Source of the DNA: Enteractinococcus helveticum
GTDB lineage: Bacteria; Actinomycetota; Actinomycetes; Actinomycetales; Micrococcaceae
Length of the DNA stretch: 12,027 nucleotides
Assembly: GCF_020742345.1 (NCBI RefSeq)
Contig: NZ_DYXC01000047.1
Location: forward strand, 1 to 12,027
Reading direction: 5' to 3'
Position 1 is the first letter of the stretch; the number at the start of each line of letters is the position of its first letter. Of the stretch, positions 6,073 to 12,027 are shown in pieces. A program made the position numbers and the translations under genes. The notes below the pieces were generated by a model. That model had not been told where the DNA came from. It saw nothing but the letters and a program-made list of their open reading frames with translations, and ran no database searches.

Positions 6073-6896
6073 CGCATGCCACTCCACAGGCGAGTAGAAC
6101 AACAACCTTTGGCCGAGTGTTCCTCCGGCTGGTCGTTGATGGTTGGCGAGCCATGCTCGGTTGGATCATCGGCATTGCCGCGGTGCTGGGACTCTACCTG
6201 CCGCTCTATCCGTCAATCGCTTCCCCTCAAATGACCGAGCTGCTGAATAATTTGCCCACCGAACTTGTTGAGGTGCTTGGTTATGACGATATTGTCACCG
6301 GGGCAGGATATACCCAGGCCACGTTCTTTGGGCTGCTGGGCTATGTGCTGATTGTCATTGCCACAACCGCCTGGGGTGCAGCCTTCATTGCTGGCGCCGA
6401 AGAAACCGGTCGGCTGGAACTCAGCCTGGCCCATGCGGTCGGGCGGGTGCAATACGCCGTGGAAAGTATTGCAGCACTCTTAGCAAAAATCTTGATCCTA
6501 GCGCTGGTGGTCTATGTGATGATCTGGGCGCTGAATGAACCATCGGAGCTCAACTTATCGGCGGTCAACCTGCTGGCCGGAACGATTGCGTGGGCGAGTT
6601 TGGGGCTACTATCGGGCGCCGCCGCGTTAGCCGTCGGTGCTCTGATGGGACGCAGAATGTGGGCGATTGCCGCCGGTGCCGGCATTGCGGTGATCAGCTA
6701 CGTGTTCGATGCCGTGGGTAACACGAATAAAGACCTCCAGTGGCTGTACACACTCTCGCCCTATCACTGGGTCTACGGCAATAATCCGCTGGCTGAAGGC
6801 TTCGACTGGCCCGGATTCGCTGTTGTGTGGGCCCTCAGTGCCATATTCATCGGGCTGACCATTGCTGGTCTGGCCCGGCGCGACATTCTGGGGTGA
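6069..6896 (+). CDS. ABC-2 type transporter permease
   Basis: This is a 275-residue protein with about six predicted helices (near 28-47, 84-106, 132-153, 163-192, 197-213 and 250-270). The segment after the second helix, EETGRLELSLAHAVGR (111-126), matches the EExGRxExxLAxPVxR-like cytoplasmic motif of ABC-2 permeases related to antibiotic exporters (COG3559 group). Members of that group are often about 500 residues with two such halves. This one is half-length, so it probably works as a dimer. GGAG (6057-6060) inside the ATPase gene serves as ribosome site, and the ATGA overlap implies coupled translation and a matched subunit ratio. No regulator gene is linked. Confidence 0.92.
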   Translation: MTHATPQASRTTTFGRVFLRLVVDGWRAMLGWIIGIAAVLGLYLPLYPSIASPQMTELLNNLPTELVEVLGYDDIVTGAGYTQATFFGLLGYVLIVIATTAWGAAFIAGAEETGRLELSLAHAVGRVQYAVESIAALLAKILILALVVYVMIWALNEPSELNLSAVNLLAGTIAWASLGLLSGAAALAVGALMGRRMWAIAAGAGIAVISYVFDAVGNTNKDLQWLYTLSPYHWVYGNNPLAEGFDWPGFAVVWALSAIFIGLTIAGLARRDILG

Positions 6897-7008
6897 GCCC
6901 GTTGTTCAGCAAGAAGACCGGGCAATACTGAACAACCGAAAACCAGATGAACGTCAGGCCATCACCGATGGCCGATGTCCTAAATTCGGCGCTGGGATGT
7001 TCGAATCG

Positions 7009-7035
7009 TTGATTTAGGGGTTCATAGCGTAGACT
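7009..7035 (+). promoter_or_regulatory. Candidate promoter for the DEAD-box helicase gene
   Basis: TTGATT (7009-7014) and TAGACT (7030-7035) resemble -35 and -10 boxes, with a short 15-bp spacer. Transcription from here would give a leader of about 165 nt before the ATG at 7208, similar to the long leaders known for cold-induced RNA helicase genes. The short spacer keeps confidence low. Confidence 0.3.
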
Positions 7036-7180
7036 GCCAACAGCCAGCTGATCGGGAACTTCCCCATCGGTGCCGGCCAGTACCGCGTTGAGTGGCCTTT
7101 GTATAGTCGCTCCGCCTGTGCCAGGGCCGGGTCTTCCATTTACCCGGACGGATTCATTTTTCGTGACTTCTCTTGATTAC

Positions 7181-7198
7181 GCCGCCAAAACTGGCGGT
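7181..7198 (+). promoter_or_regulatory. Stem-loop directly before the helicase start codon
   Basis: CCGCCA-AAAC-TGGCGG is a perfect 6-bp GC-rich stem with a 4-nt loop, extended by a possible G-U pair. It ends 9 nt before the ATG at 7208, and its 3' arm (GGCGG) is the only purine-rich element at ribosome-site distance. Folding could hide the initiation site, and the helicase product could open it. That is inference. Confidence 0.4.
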
Positions 7199-7207
7199 CC
7201 ATCCACT

Positions 7208-8635
7208 ATGCCTGCTTCTGCAATTGAGAGCCCAGAAAACGGCTTTACCCAACTCGGTGTTCCTGCCGAACTCGCTGCGGCTCTTGCGGCACAAGACATT
7301 ACGGCTCCTACCCCAATTCAAGCCGCGACCCTGCCAGATTCACTGGCCGGCCGCGACGTGTTGGGCCGCGGGCGCACCGGATCGGGCAAATCCATTGCTT
7401 TCATGCTGCCCACCACAGCCCGGCTGAATAACGGCGGAACCCCAACGGCTCGACGTCCCCGCTCCCTTGTGCTGGCACCGACCAGAGAGCTAGCACTCCA
7501 ACTTGCCGAAACCTTCGAACCACTGGGCGCAGCAAGTGGCCTCAAATCCGCCACCGTATTCGGTGGTGTAGGACAAAACCCGCAGGTCAGGGCATTACGC
7601 CGCGGCGTTGATGTGCTGGTCGCCTGCCCGGGTCGCTTACTTGATCTGATTGGTCAAGGCCACGCTGAGCTGTCGGAGATCGAAGTACTCGTCATTGACG
7701 AAGCCGATCACATGGCTGATATGGGCTTCTTACCACTGGTCCGACGTATCCTGGACCAGGTGCCAGCCAAAGCGCAGAAGATGCTGTTCTCCGCCACTCT
7801 TGATGCCGGTGTGAACGGTCTGGTAAAGCGCTACCTGAAAAACCCGGTCGTACATGAAGCGGATTCTGCGGTGTCGCCGGTGGCCAAAATGGATCACCAC
7901 GTCATCACGGTTGGTGCAGATGAACGGCTTGGCACTCTGGCCAACCTGTGCGCAGCCCAAGGTCGCACCATTGTCTTTACCCGCACCAAACACGGTGCAA
8001 AACGCACGGCAAAACAACTGCGCCAACGCGGCGTGACCGCCCTGGAACTGCACGGCAACCTGTCCCAAAATGCGCGAACCCGCAACCTACAGGCCTTCCA
8101 CGACGGTACCGCTGGAACCCTGGTGGCCACCGATATCGCGGCCCGTGGCATCCACGTCGACGACGTCGCCTTGGTGGTCCACGCTGATCCACCCGCTGAG
8201 CACAAAGCATATTTGCACCGTTCCGGACGAACCGCCCGGGCCGGCCAGGCCGGCACGGTCATCACCTTGGCGCTGCCAGATCTTACCGGGGAAGTCCGCA
8301 AGCTGATGCGCGCGGCAAAGATTTCTCCGACCCTGCACGAGGATGGCGCCACCGGTGATCTGCTGGACGAATTAGTCCCCGGACCACGCCAGTTCTTGGA
8401 ACCGGTCGAGATTGCTCGCCAACTGGATCTTGCCGTGCCCGCCGCACAACCGGCGCGACGCAACGGGCGACCACGCCGTAGCCCTGATCGTGAAGACACC
8501 CCTCGCGGCGGTGGCCAGCGCTCGCGGAATCGTCGCGGCCGTTCGCACAGCAATCAGAAGCCTGCCGGCCAACGAGCCACTTCGGGGCGTCGTGGTGGCA
8601 ATCGTCGTCGCACCGATGGACCAATGGCGCACTAG
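7208..8635 (+). CDS. DEAD-box ATP-dependent RNA helicase
   Basis: From the ATG at 7208 this is a 475-residue protein with every core motif. These are Q-motif (FTQLGVP at 13-19 with PTPIQ at 34-38), motif I GRTGSGKS (55-62), Ia PTRELA (91-96), GG (119-120), Ib PGR (141-143), II DEAD (164-167), III SAT (195-197), IV IVFTRT (255-260), V ATDIAARGIHVDDV (307-320) and VI HRSGRTARAG (337-346). The two RecA-like domains are followed by a strongly basic, Arg/Gly-rich tail (about 416-470) that probably binds RNA. Such enzymes unwind short RNA duplexes in ribosome assembly, mRNA decay or cold adaptation. In-frame GTG codons at 7070 and 7163 would give longer N-termini, but nothing conserved lies before residue 13, so the ATG is preferred with moderate certainty. 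The gene ends in a long hairpin. It is monocistronic by context. Confidence 0.93.
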   Translation: MPASAIESPENGFTQLGVPAELAAALAAQDITAPTPIQAATLPDSLAGRDVLGRGRTGSGKSIAFMLPTTARLNNGGTPTARRPRSLVLAPTRELALQLAETFEPLGAASGLKSATVFGGVGQNPQVRALRRGVDVLVACPGRLLDLIGQGHAELSEIEVLVIDEADHMADMGFLPLVRRILDQVPAKAQKMLFSATLDAGVNGLVKRYLKNPVVHEADSAVSPVAKMDHHVITVGADERLGTLANLCAAQGRTIVFTRTKHGAKRTAKQLRQRGVTALELHGNLSQNARTRNLQAFHDGTAGTLVATDIAARGIHVDDVALVVHADPPAEHKAYLHRSGRTARAGQAGTVITLALPDLTGEVRKLMRAAKISPTLHEDGATGDLLDELVPGPRQFLEPVEIARQLDLAVPAAQPARRNGRPRRSPDREDTPRGGGQRSRNRRGRSHSNQKPAGQRATSGRRGGNRRRTDGPMAH

Positions 8636-8647
8636 CGCGTCGACGTA

Positions 8648-8693
8648 AATACGCCAGTCAGGTGGAACCTGCTATCCACCAGACTGGCGTATT
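8648..8693. terminator. Long bidirectional hairpin between convergent genes
   Basis: A perfect 12-bp outer stem pairs AATACGCCAGTC (8648-8659) with GACTGGCGTATT (8682-8693). After one A-A mismatch, an inner 6-bp stem pairs GGTGGA (8661-8666) with TCCACC (8675-8680) around an 8-nt loop. It is followed on the plus strand by a T-rich stretch (TTGTTGTTA) and lies between the ends of the helicase gene and the convergent LRV protein gene, so it can act in both directions. Confidence 0.8.
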
Positions 8694-8711
8694 GTTGTTA
8701 TGCTGCGGCCT

Positions 8712-10070
8712 TTACTGTTGTGGCCCCGATGGGTAACCGCCCGGCTGGTGACCATAACCACCATAGGGTGGGGTGCCGGGTTGTTGGCCGTAGGGTGGCT
8801 GCTGCACCGGCGGCTGGTACCCGAATTGCTGGGGTGCCGGCTGAGCCGAGGCAGTACCGGGCCTCTGGGCCTGCTGGTCCGTATCAGAAGCTTTTGGTGC
8901 GGTATAGATCATGACCCCGGCCAATAGCACCAGTGACATAAACAGCATCCACAGCACCGAGAAACTGGTGTGCTGCAGGGTGAAGAACCCCAGCACGGCG
9001 GTGGTGCGGCCGATCATCATGAATGCAGCACCGAAACTGACCACCATAAAGAAGAACCGCATCCAGGCCGAGGGCTTGAGCAACTGCAGAATAGACAAGG
9101 TGACGGTTGCGAGACAGAGCAGCAAAATCATCCACCCGCCGGAGGCCAAATGTGAGCTCATTGGGACGCCGTAACCGCCCACACTCGGGCCGAAGAAAAA
9201 CCCAAATAGCGTCATGAATGCGGCCCCACCGGTAACGAATAGGCCCCAGGTTCGTGCGCTGTTCAAGTTAATCGGGGTGCGCGGGCGTGGTCGCGGCTGG
9301 AATGCCTGCCCATACGGTGGCTGTTGGCCGTAGGGCTGCTGTGCATAACCATAAGGCGCTTGCTGTTGTTGGTAGCCATAGGACTGTTGGCTAAAGCCAC
9401 CTGATGGCGCCTGATGCTGCTGCTGGGATGGGGAATCTTGGGATGCAGATGACGACGTCGCCGCCGGCCAACCCCAGATCGGCTCACCGTGCTGTGCCTG
9501 CCCGGAGGCAGGTTCTTGCTGTGCGGCATCTGTGATCTCTGAAGACTCTTCGGCTTCGGAGGACGCGGCATCTGTGGGGTGAGGCTGAGCAGTTGGGTCT
9601 GGCATGGCCCACGCCTGTTGGGCTTGGTCAGACTCTTGGGCAGACTCTTGGGCAGCCGCGGCGTCCTGGGCCTGATCGGTGGCGGCAGGATCGTCACTGC
9701 GCGGGTGATCAGCAATTGTCTCGGTGACATCGACCTGGGCGTCATCCTGAACCGGATCTGATGCTGTGCCGGTAGCTTCGTCATCGGTGGGCTGCAGTGT
9801 TGAGGTTTCTTCCTCGGCAGCCTCCACGGGCTCAAAAACCTTTGTCGCGTCGTCGTCGGCAGTAGGCTCTTGGGGCTGAGCGGCCACGGATTGTGTGGCG
9901 GACTGTTCTGCCTGACGATCCCGAATCCACCCGGCCAGCCCCGGATACACGTTGGGATGGGCCAGAATCTGATCCCAAGATTCAGGGTGACTCTGAGCGA
10001 GTTCTTGGAGGCGGTGCGGGGAAATGGTCGGATCGGTCAGATCCACCGGATCCTGAGGGGAATGCGTCAT
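8712..10070 (-). CDS. Variant leucine-rich-repeat (LRV) domain protein with low-complexity regions and four membrane helices
   Basis: This 452-residue protein has four parts. Residues 11-51 (LTDPTISPHRLQELAQSHPE, then SWDQILAHPNVYPGLAGWIR) match the LRV-type helical repeat seen at the N-terminus of many actinobacterial proteins. Residues 52-215 are acidic and rich in Ala, Gln, Asp and Glu, presumably disordered. Residues 216-265 are Gln/Tyr/Gly/Pro-rich with YGQQP-type repeats, as is the C-terminus (395-452), which is prion-like in composition. Between them lie four hydrophobic helices (about 274-294, 311-330, 336-354 and 371-391). There is no signal peptide, so both termini are probably cytoplasmic. 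The function is unknown. The ATG at 10070 has AAAGGA (10084-10079, 8-nt spacing). A 12-bp perfect tandem repeat in the coding sequence (9631-9654) encodes part of AQESAQES. It is divergent from a VanW-family gene and may share regulation with it. Confidence 0.82.
   Translation of the reverse strand: MTHSPQDPVDLTDPTISPHRLQELAQSHPESWDQILAHPNVYPGLAGWIRDRQAEQSATQSVAAQPQEPTADDDATKVFEPVEAAEEETSTLQPTDDEATGTASDPVQDDAQVDVTETIADHPRSDDPAATDQAQDAAAAQESAQESDQAQQAWAMPDPTAQPHPTDAASSEAEESSEITDAAQQEPASGQAQHGEPIWGWPAATSSSASQDSPSQQQHQAPSGGFSQQSYGYQQQQAPYGYAQQPYGQQPPYGQAFQPRPRPRTPINLNSARTWGLFVTGGAAFMTLFGFFFGPSVGGYGVPMSSHLASGGWMILLLCLATVTLSILQLLKPSAWMRFFFMVVSFGAAFMMIGRTTAVLGFFTLQHTSFSVLWMLFMSLVLLAGVMIYTAPKASDTDQQAQRPGTASAQPAPQQFGYQPPVQQPPYGQQPGTPPYGGYGHQPGGYPSGPQQ
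9631..9654. repeat. Perfect 12-bp tandem duplication inside the LRV protein gene
   Basis: GACTCTTGGGCA occurs twice head-to-tail (9631-9642 and 9643-9654). It keeps the reading frame and duplicates four residues in the acidic, Gln-rich region. It is likely a slippage product and a possible length-variable site between strains. Confidence 0.75.
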
Positions 10071-10324
10071 CTACGGTGTCCTTTGATGCTCATCAAGACG
10101 GCCTGAGTTCTATTCTGACGGTGTCGTAGTCATCCAGGTGGGATGGAAACCTAAGACGTTGACACCGCATCAAAAGTCTAGCGGAGCCACATAACGCGTC
10201 ATACAGTAAGTAGTTACACAGTTTAGGATAGATTTTGATTCGCAACCGTGCGCATATAACAGTTGCATATATTTAGGCGGCGTCGCGGCGTGAAACCCGC
10301 CGTCGTATTGTATGAGTAGAACAT
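10071..10324. other. 254-bp AT-rich divergent intergenic region between LRV and VanW genes
   Basis: No ORF worth calling is seen. Positions 10190-10275 are AT-rich compared with the neighbours and hold two copies of GCATATA (10252-10258 and 10265-10271), 13 bp apart, which could be -10 elements or an operator. TTTTGA (10233-10238) and TATAAC (10255-10260) form a weak promoter candidate with 16-bp spacing. A stem-loop GCGGCG-TGAAACC-CGCCGT (10285-10303) precedes the VanW gene. No box is good enough to assign with confidence. Confidence 0.4.
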
Positions 10325-12027
10325 ATGGCTGACGAAAACACACCACAGCACTCGGACCCATCGCATCACCACGATGACGAGTCCTCCACACCACACGAGC
10401 AACCCAACGAACAGACCCGGGCATTACCGTCACTATCTGACGATGCTCAGGGCGCTGCAACGCACGGTGAGGACGCCGAGCATCAGCCCGGTCAAGACGA
10501 AGTCACTGATGAAACGGTCGTGGAACAACCGGTCGCAGATGCTCAGCCGGCCCAGGGCAAGACCGAAGATATCGACCCCGAAACGCGCATGCTGCAACAG
10601 ATTGCCGCACTCAAAGCCGACGAAGAGCCCGCCGGTCAGACCGAAGCAGCGGCTGCTCCGGAGGCTGCCAGCGACGAGGGCTCCGACGAAGAAGCCACAG
10701 TGCACGAAACTTCTGTGGATGACATGCAGGACGACGCCGTGCCACACACCACGGTGCGCTATGAATCCCCGATCAGTGCTGCGTCAGCCGATCATCCAGA
10801 CCAGACCCAGGCCATGCCGCCGATCTCGGTGGCTGCAACCAGTGGTGCAACCGCTGAGCCCAACGAGCCTGCTGAGACCGGGCGGAAGAAGAAACGCCGC
10901 TGGCCCTGGTTGCTAGTTGGCCTGGTGGTCTTATTGGGCGGCGGCTACGTTGGTGCCGCATTTGCCACCCAGGATTCCCTGCCCGCGACCTTGACGGTCG
11001 AAGGGGTTGATGTGTCCGGGCTGTCGGTCCAAGAGGCCGCCCCGAGGTTAGAAGAGGCCTTTGCCGAACGCGCCCAGCGCGAGATTTTGGTGACCGTTGA
11101 GGACCAGGAAGCCACCCTGATCCCTGCAGAATCCGGATACACCTACGACGTCGACGCGACCCTGGATGACCTCACGGATCTGACCTTCGACCCGATGGCG
11201 CTGTGGGCACGAATCTTTGGCGAGGCCCACGTGGCGGCCCAGAAGTCTGTGGATGAGGAAACCTCCTCCGAAACTATTGCCGGACTGGCCGAACAGCTGA
11301 GTTTTGATCCAACCGAGGGCTCGGTGGTCTATGAGGGAGCCGAACTGGACTACACTGAGCCGATTCATGGTTTCACCGTGGACGACGAAGCCCTGAGCGA
11401 CCTGGTGGCCGAAGAATGGTTGGGTGAAGCAACCGAACTGAACGCACCGGGCGAGGCAGAAGATCCTGCCGTCTCGGCAGAGCAGTGGGAACAATTTGTT
11501 GCCGATACCGCCCAACCGCTGGTCGAGGCCAACTATGCGGTGACCGCCGATGACGCGACCACCGAGCTGACTCCTGCCCAGCTGGGATCCGCTGCAGAAG
11601 TGCGTGTTGAAGGTGCCGCCGAAGAAACCGCGGCCACCGACCAAACTGAGGACGAAACCTCCGACGAGCCCGAATCGACCGAGCCCGAGGATGCCGACGG
11701 CGTGCGCCCGGTCTTGATCCTGGATGGCGAGACCCTCACTGACGCACTGGCCGAAAATAACCCCGAATTTGCTTCCACGAACGAGGACGCCACCGTACGG
11801 CTAACCGGCACTGCCGGCTCGGCCCGCCCAGAAGTCGTGCCCGGCTCCACCGGGCGCGGGGTCGATAGTGAACAAGTCGTCAATGAGATCCTGGCGGATC
11901 TGCGCGGGGAACAAACCCGTGCCATTACCGTGGAGCTCCACGAGGTCGAACCCGAAGTCACCACCGAAGACGCCGAAGCCTGGGACGTCAACCACGTCGA
12001 CGCCGAATACGCCACCCCATACCCACC
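10325..12027 (+). CDS. VanW family protein with N-terminal acidic cytoplasmic region, open at the right window edge
   Basis: The frame opens with the ATG at 10325 and has no stop through 567 codons. Residues 1-186 are acidic, rich in Glu/Asp/Ala/Gln/Thr and probably disordered. A basic anchor RKKKRR (187-192) precedes one membrane helix (193-214), so the rest lies outside the cell. The external part begins like a peptidoglycan-binding-4 type repeat (VEGVDVSGLSVQEAAPRLEE from 225). A second such unit has an acidic insertion (about 429-459) before VRPVLILDGETL. The last visible residues, VDAEYATPYP, match the segment that normally opens the VanW domain (YoaR/VanW, COG2720), which must lie beyond the window. 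The family is tied to cell-wall maintenance, and vancomycin resistance is not implied. The Shine-Dalgarno is poor, and an in-frame upstream start was not found. It is divergent from the LRV membrane protein gene. Confidence 0.87.
   Translation, partial: MADENTPQHSDPSHHHDDESSTPHEQPNEQTRALPSLSDDAQGAATHGEDAEHQPGQDEVTDETVVEQPVADAQPAQGKTEDIDPETRMLQQIAALKADEEPAGQTEAAAAPEAASDEGSDEEATVHETSVDDMQDDAVPHTTVRYESPISAASADHPDQTQAMPPISVAATSGATAEPNEPAETGRKKKRRWPWLLVGLVVLLGGGYVGAAFATQDSLPATLTVEGVDVSGLSVQEAAPRLEEAFAERAQREILVTVEDQEATLIPAESGYTYDVDATLDDLTDLTFDPMALWARIFGEAHVAAQKSVDEETSSETIAGLAEQLSFDPTEGSVVYEGAELDYTEPIHGFTVDDEALSDLVAEEWLGEATELNAPGEAEDPAVSAEQWEQFVADTAQPLVEANYAVTADDATTELTPAQLGSAAEVRVEGAAEETAATDQTEDETSDEPESTEPEDADGVRPVLILDGETLTDALAENNPEFASTNEDATVRLTGTAGSARPEVVPGSTGRGVDSEQVVNEILADLRGEQTRAITVELHEVEPEVTTEDAEAWDVNHVDAEYATPYP

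Larger units (their letters stand above)
6897..7207. other. 311-bp non-coding region: two inverted repeats, then helicase leader
   Basis: Directly after the permease stop lies GTTGTTCAG (6901-6909) paired with CTGAACAAC (6928-6936), 9-bp arms around an 18-nt loop. GGCCATC-ACC-GATGGCC (6957-6973), a perfect 7-bp stem, follows. Neither has a T-run. A promoter candidate lies at 7009-7035 and a stem-loop at 7181-7198, just before the helicase ATG. The helicase frame is open from a GTG at 7070, but the extra residues (proline-rich, no domain) do not look like helicase sequence, so I treat this part as leader. Confidence 0.5.

Noticed and set aside
7894..8553. Minus-strand ORF of 219 residues
   Set aside because: It is a shadow of the DEAD-box helicase, with no recognisable domain and arginine/serine/alanine-biased composition.
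9263..9420. Repetitive Gln/Tyr codons read as a possible CRISPR-like or satellite repeat
   Set aside because: The repeats are imperfect, short and in phase with the protein's YGQQP pattern. There are no uniform spacers.
9263..9835. Second minus-strand frame of 190 residues inside the LRV gene
   Set aside because: It lies wholly within the LRV protein gene in another frame. The proline/arginine/serine-rich product reflects the repetitive codons of that gene.
10374..10916. Plus-strand ORF of 180 residues
   Set aside because: It is an alternative frame of the VanW-family gene. The real frame has an acidic N-terminus, a membrane anchor and family motifs, and runs on to the window edge.
11048..11644. 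Minus-strand ORF of 198 residues
   Set aside because: It is antisense to the extracellular part of the VanW-family protein, with no start context or domain.
10325..12027. Vancomycin resistance determinant
   Set aside because: VanW-family proteins are widespread wall-related proteins, and no vanHAX-type ligase or dehydrogenase genes are present.

Overview
The window looks like a chromosomal piece of a moderately GC-rich actinobacterium, most likely of the Micrococcaceae type. The evidence is GC-leaning codon use, a WHG-type TetR regulator, an actinobacterial variant-leucine-repeat membrane protein, a large VanW-family wall protein and frequent ATGA-type gene overlaps. Genus-level placement is not supported by anything I can see. 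I found no tRNA, rRNA, CRISPR array, transposase or attachment site.

Layout. Positions 1-602 (minus) hold the nearly complete 5' part of a cyclase/kynurenine-formamidase-like metal hydrolase, which runs off the left edge. It is translationally coupled by an ATGA overlap to the TetR/WHG regulator at 599-1183 (minus). Divergent from these, a four-helix membrane protein (1269-1679, plus) is separated from the regulator by a compact promoter filled with nested palindromes, very probably the TetR operator. Next come two overlapping flavin-linked genes on the plus strand: a luciferase-like monooxygenase (1808-2794, TTG start) and a pyridoxamine-phosphate-oxidase-like FMN protein (2781-3401). A convergent GerW/YtfJ-family gene (3406-3750, minus) follows, then a YkvI-family 10-helix membrane protein (3973-5055, plus).

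Positions 5146-6896 (plus) encode a two-gene ABC-2 type exporter (ATPase and permease, ATGA overlap). A 311-bp region with two inverted repeats, a candidate promoter and a start-proximal hairpin leads into a DEAD-box RNA helicase (about 7208-8635, plus). A long two-part hairpin at 8648-8693 separates it from a convergent LRV-domain, low-complexity, four-TM protein (8712-10070, minus). A 254-bp AT-rich divergent intergenic region then separates that gene from a VanW-family cell-wall protein (10325 to beyond 12027, plus), which is open at the right edge.

Functional reading. The left third looks like small-molecule and redox metabolism under local TetR control. The centre is transport (YkvI-like carrier, ABC exporter) and RNA metabolism. 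The right end looks like a cell-envelope locus with two divergent membrane proteins, both carrying long disordered segments. Nothing here is clearly a new defence or mobile system. The least explained items are the TetR/cyclase/small-membrane-protein module with its double palindromic operator, a GerW-family protein in a lineage not known to make endospores, and the divergent LRV/VanW pair.
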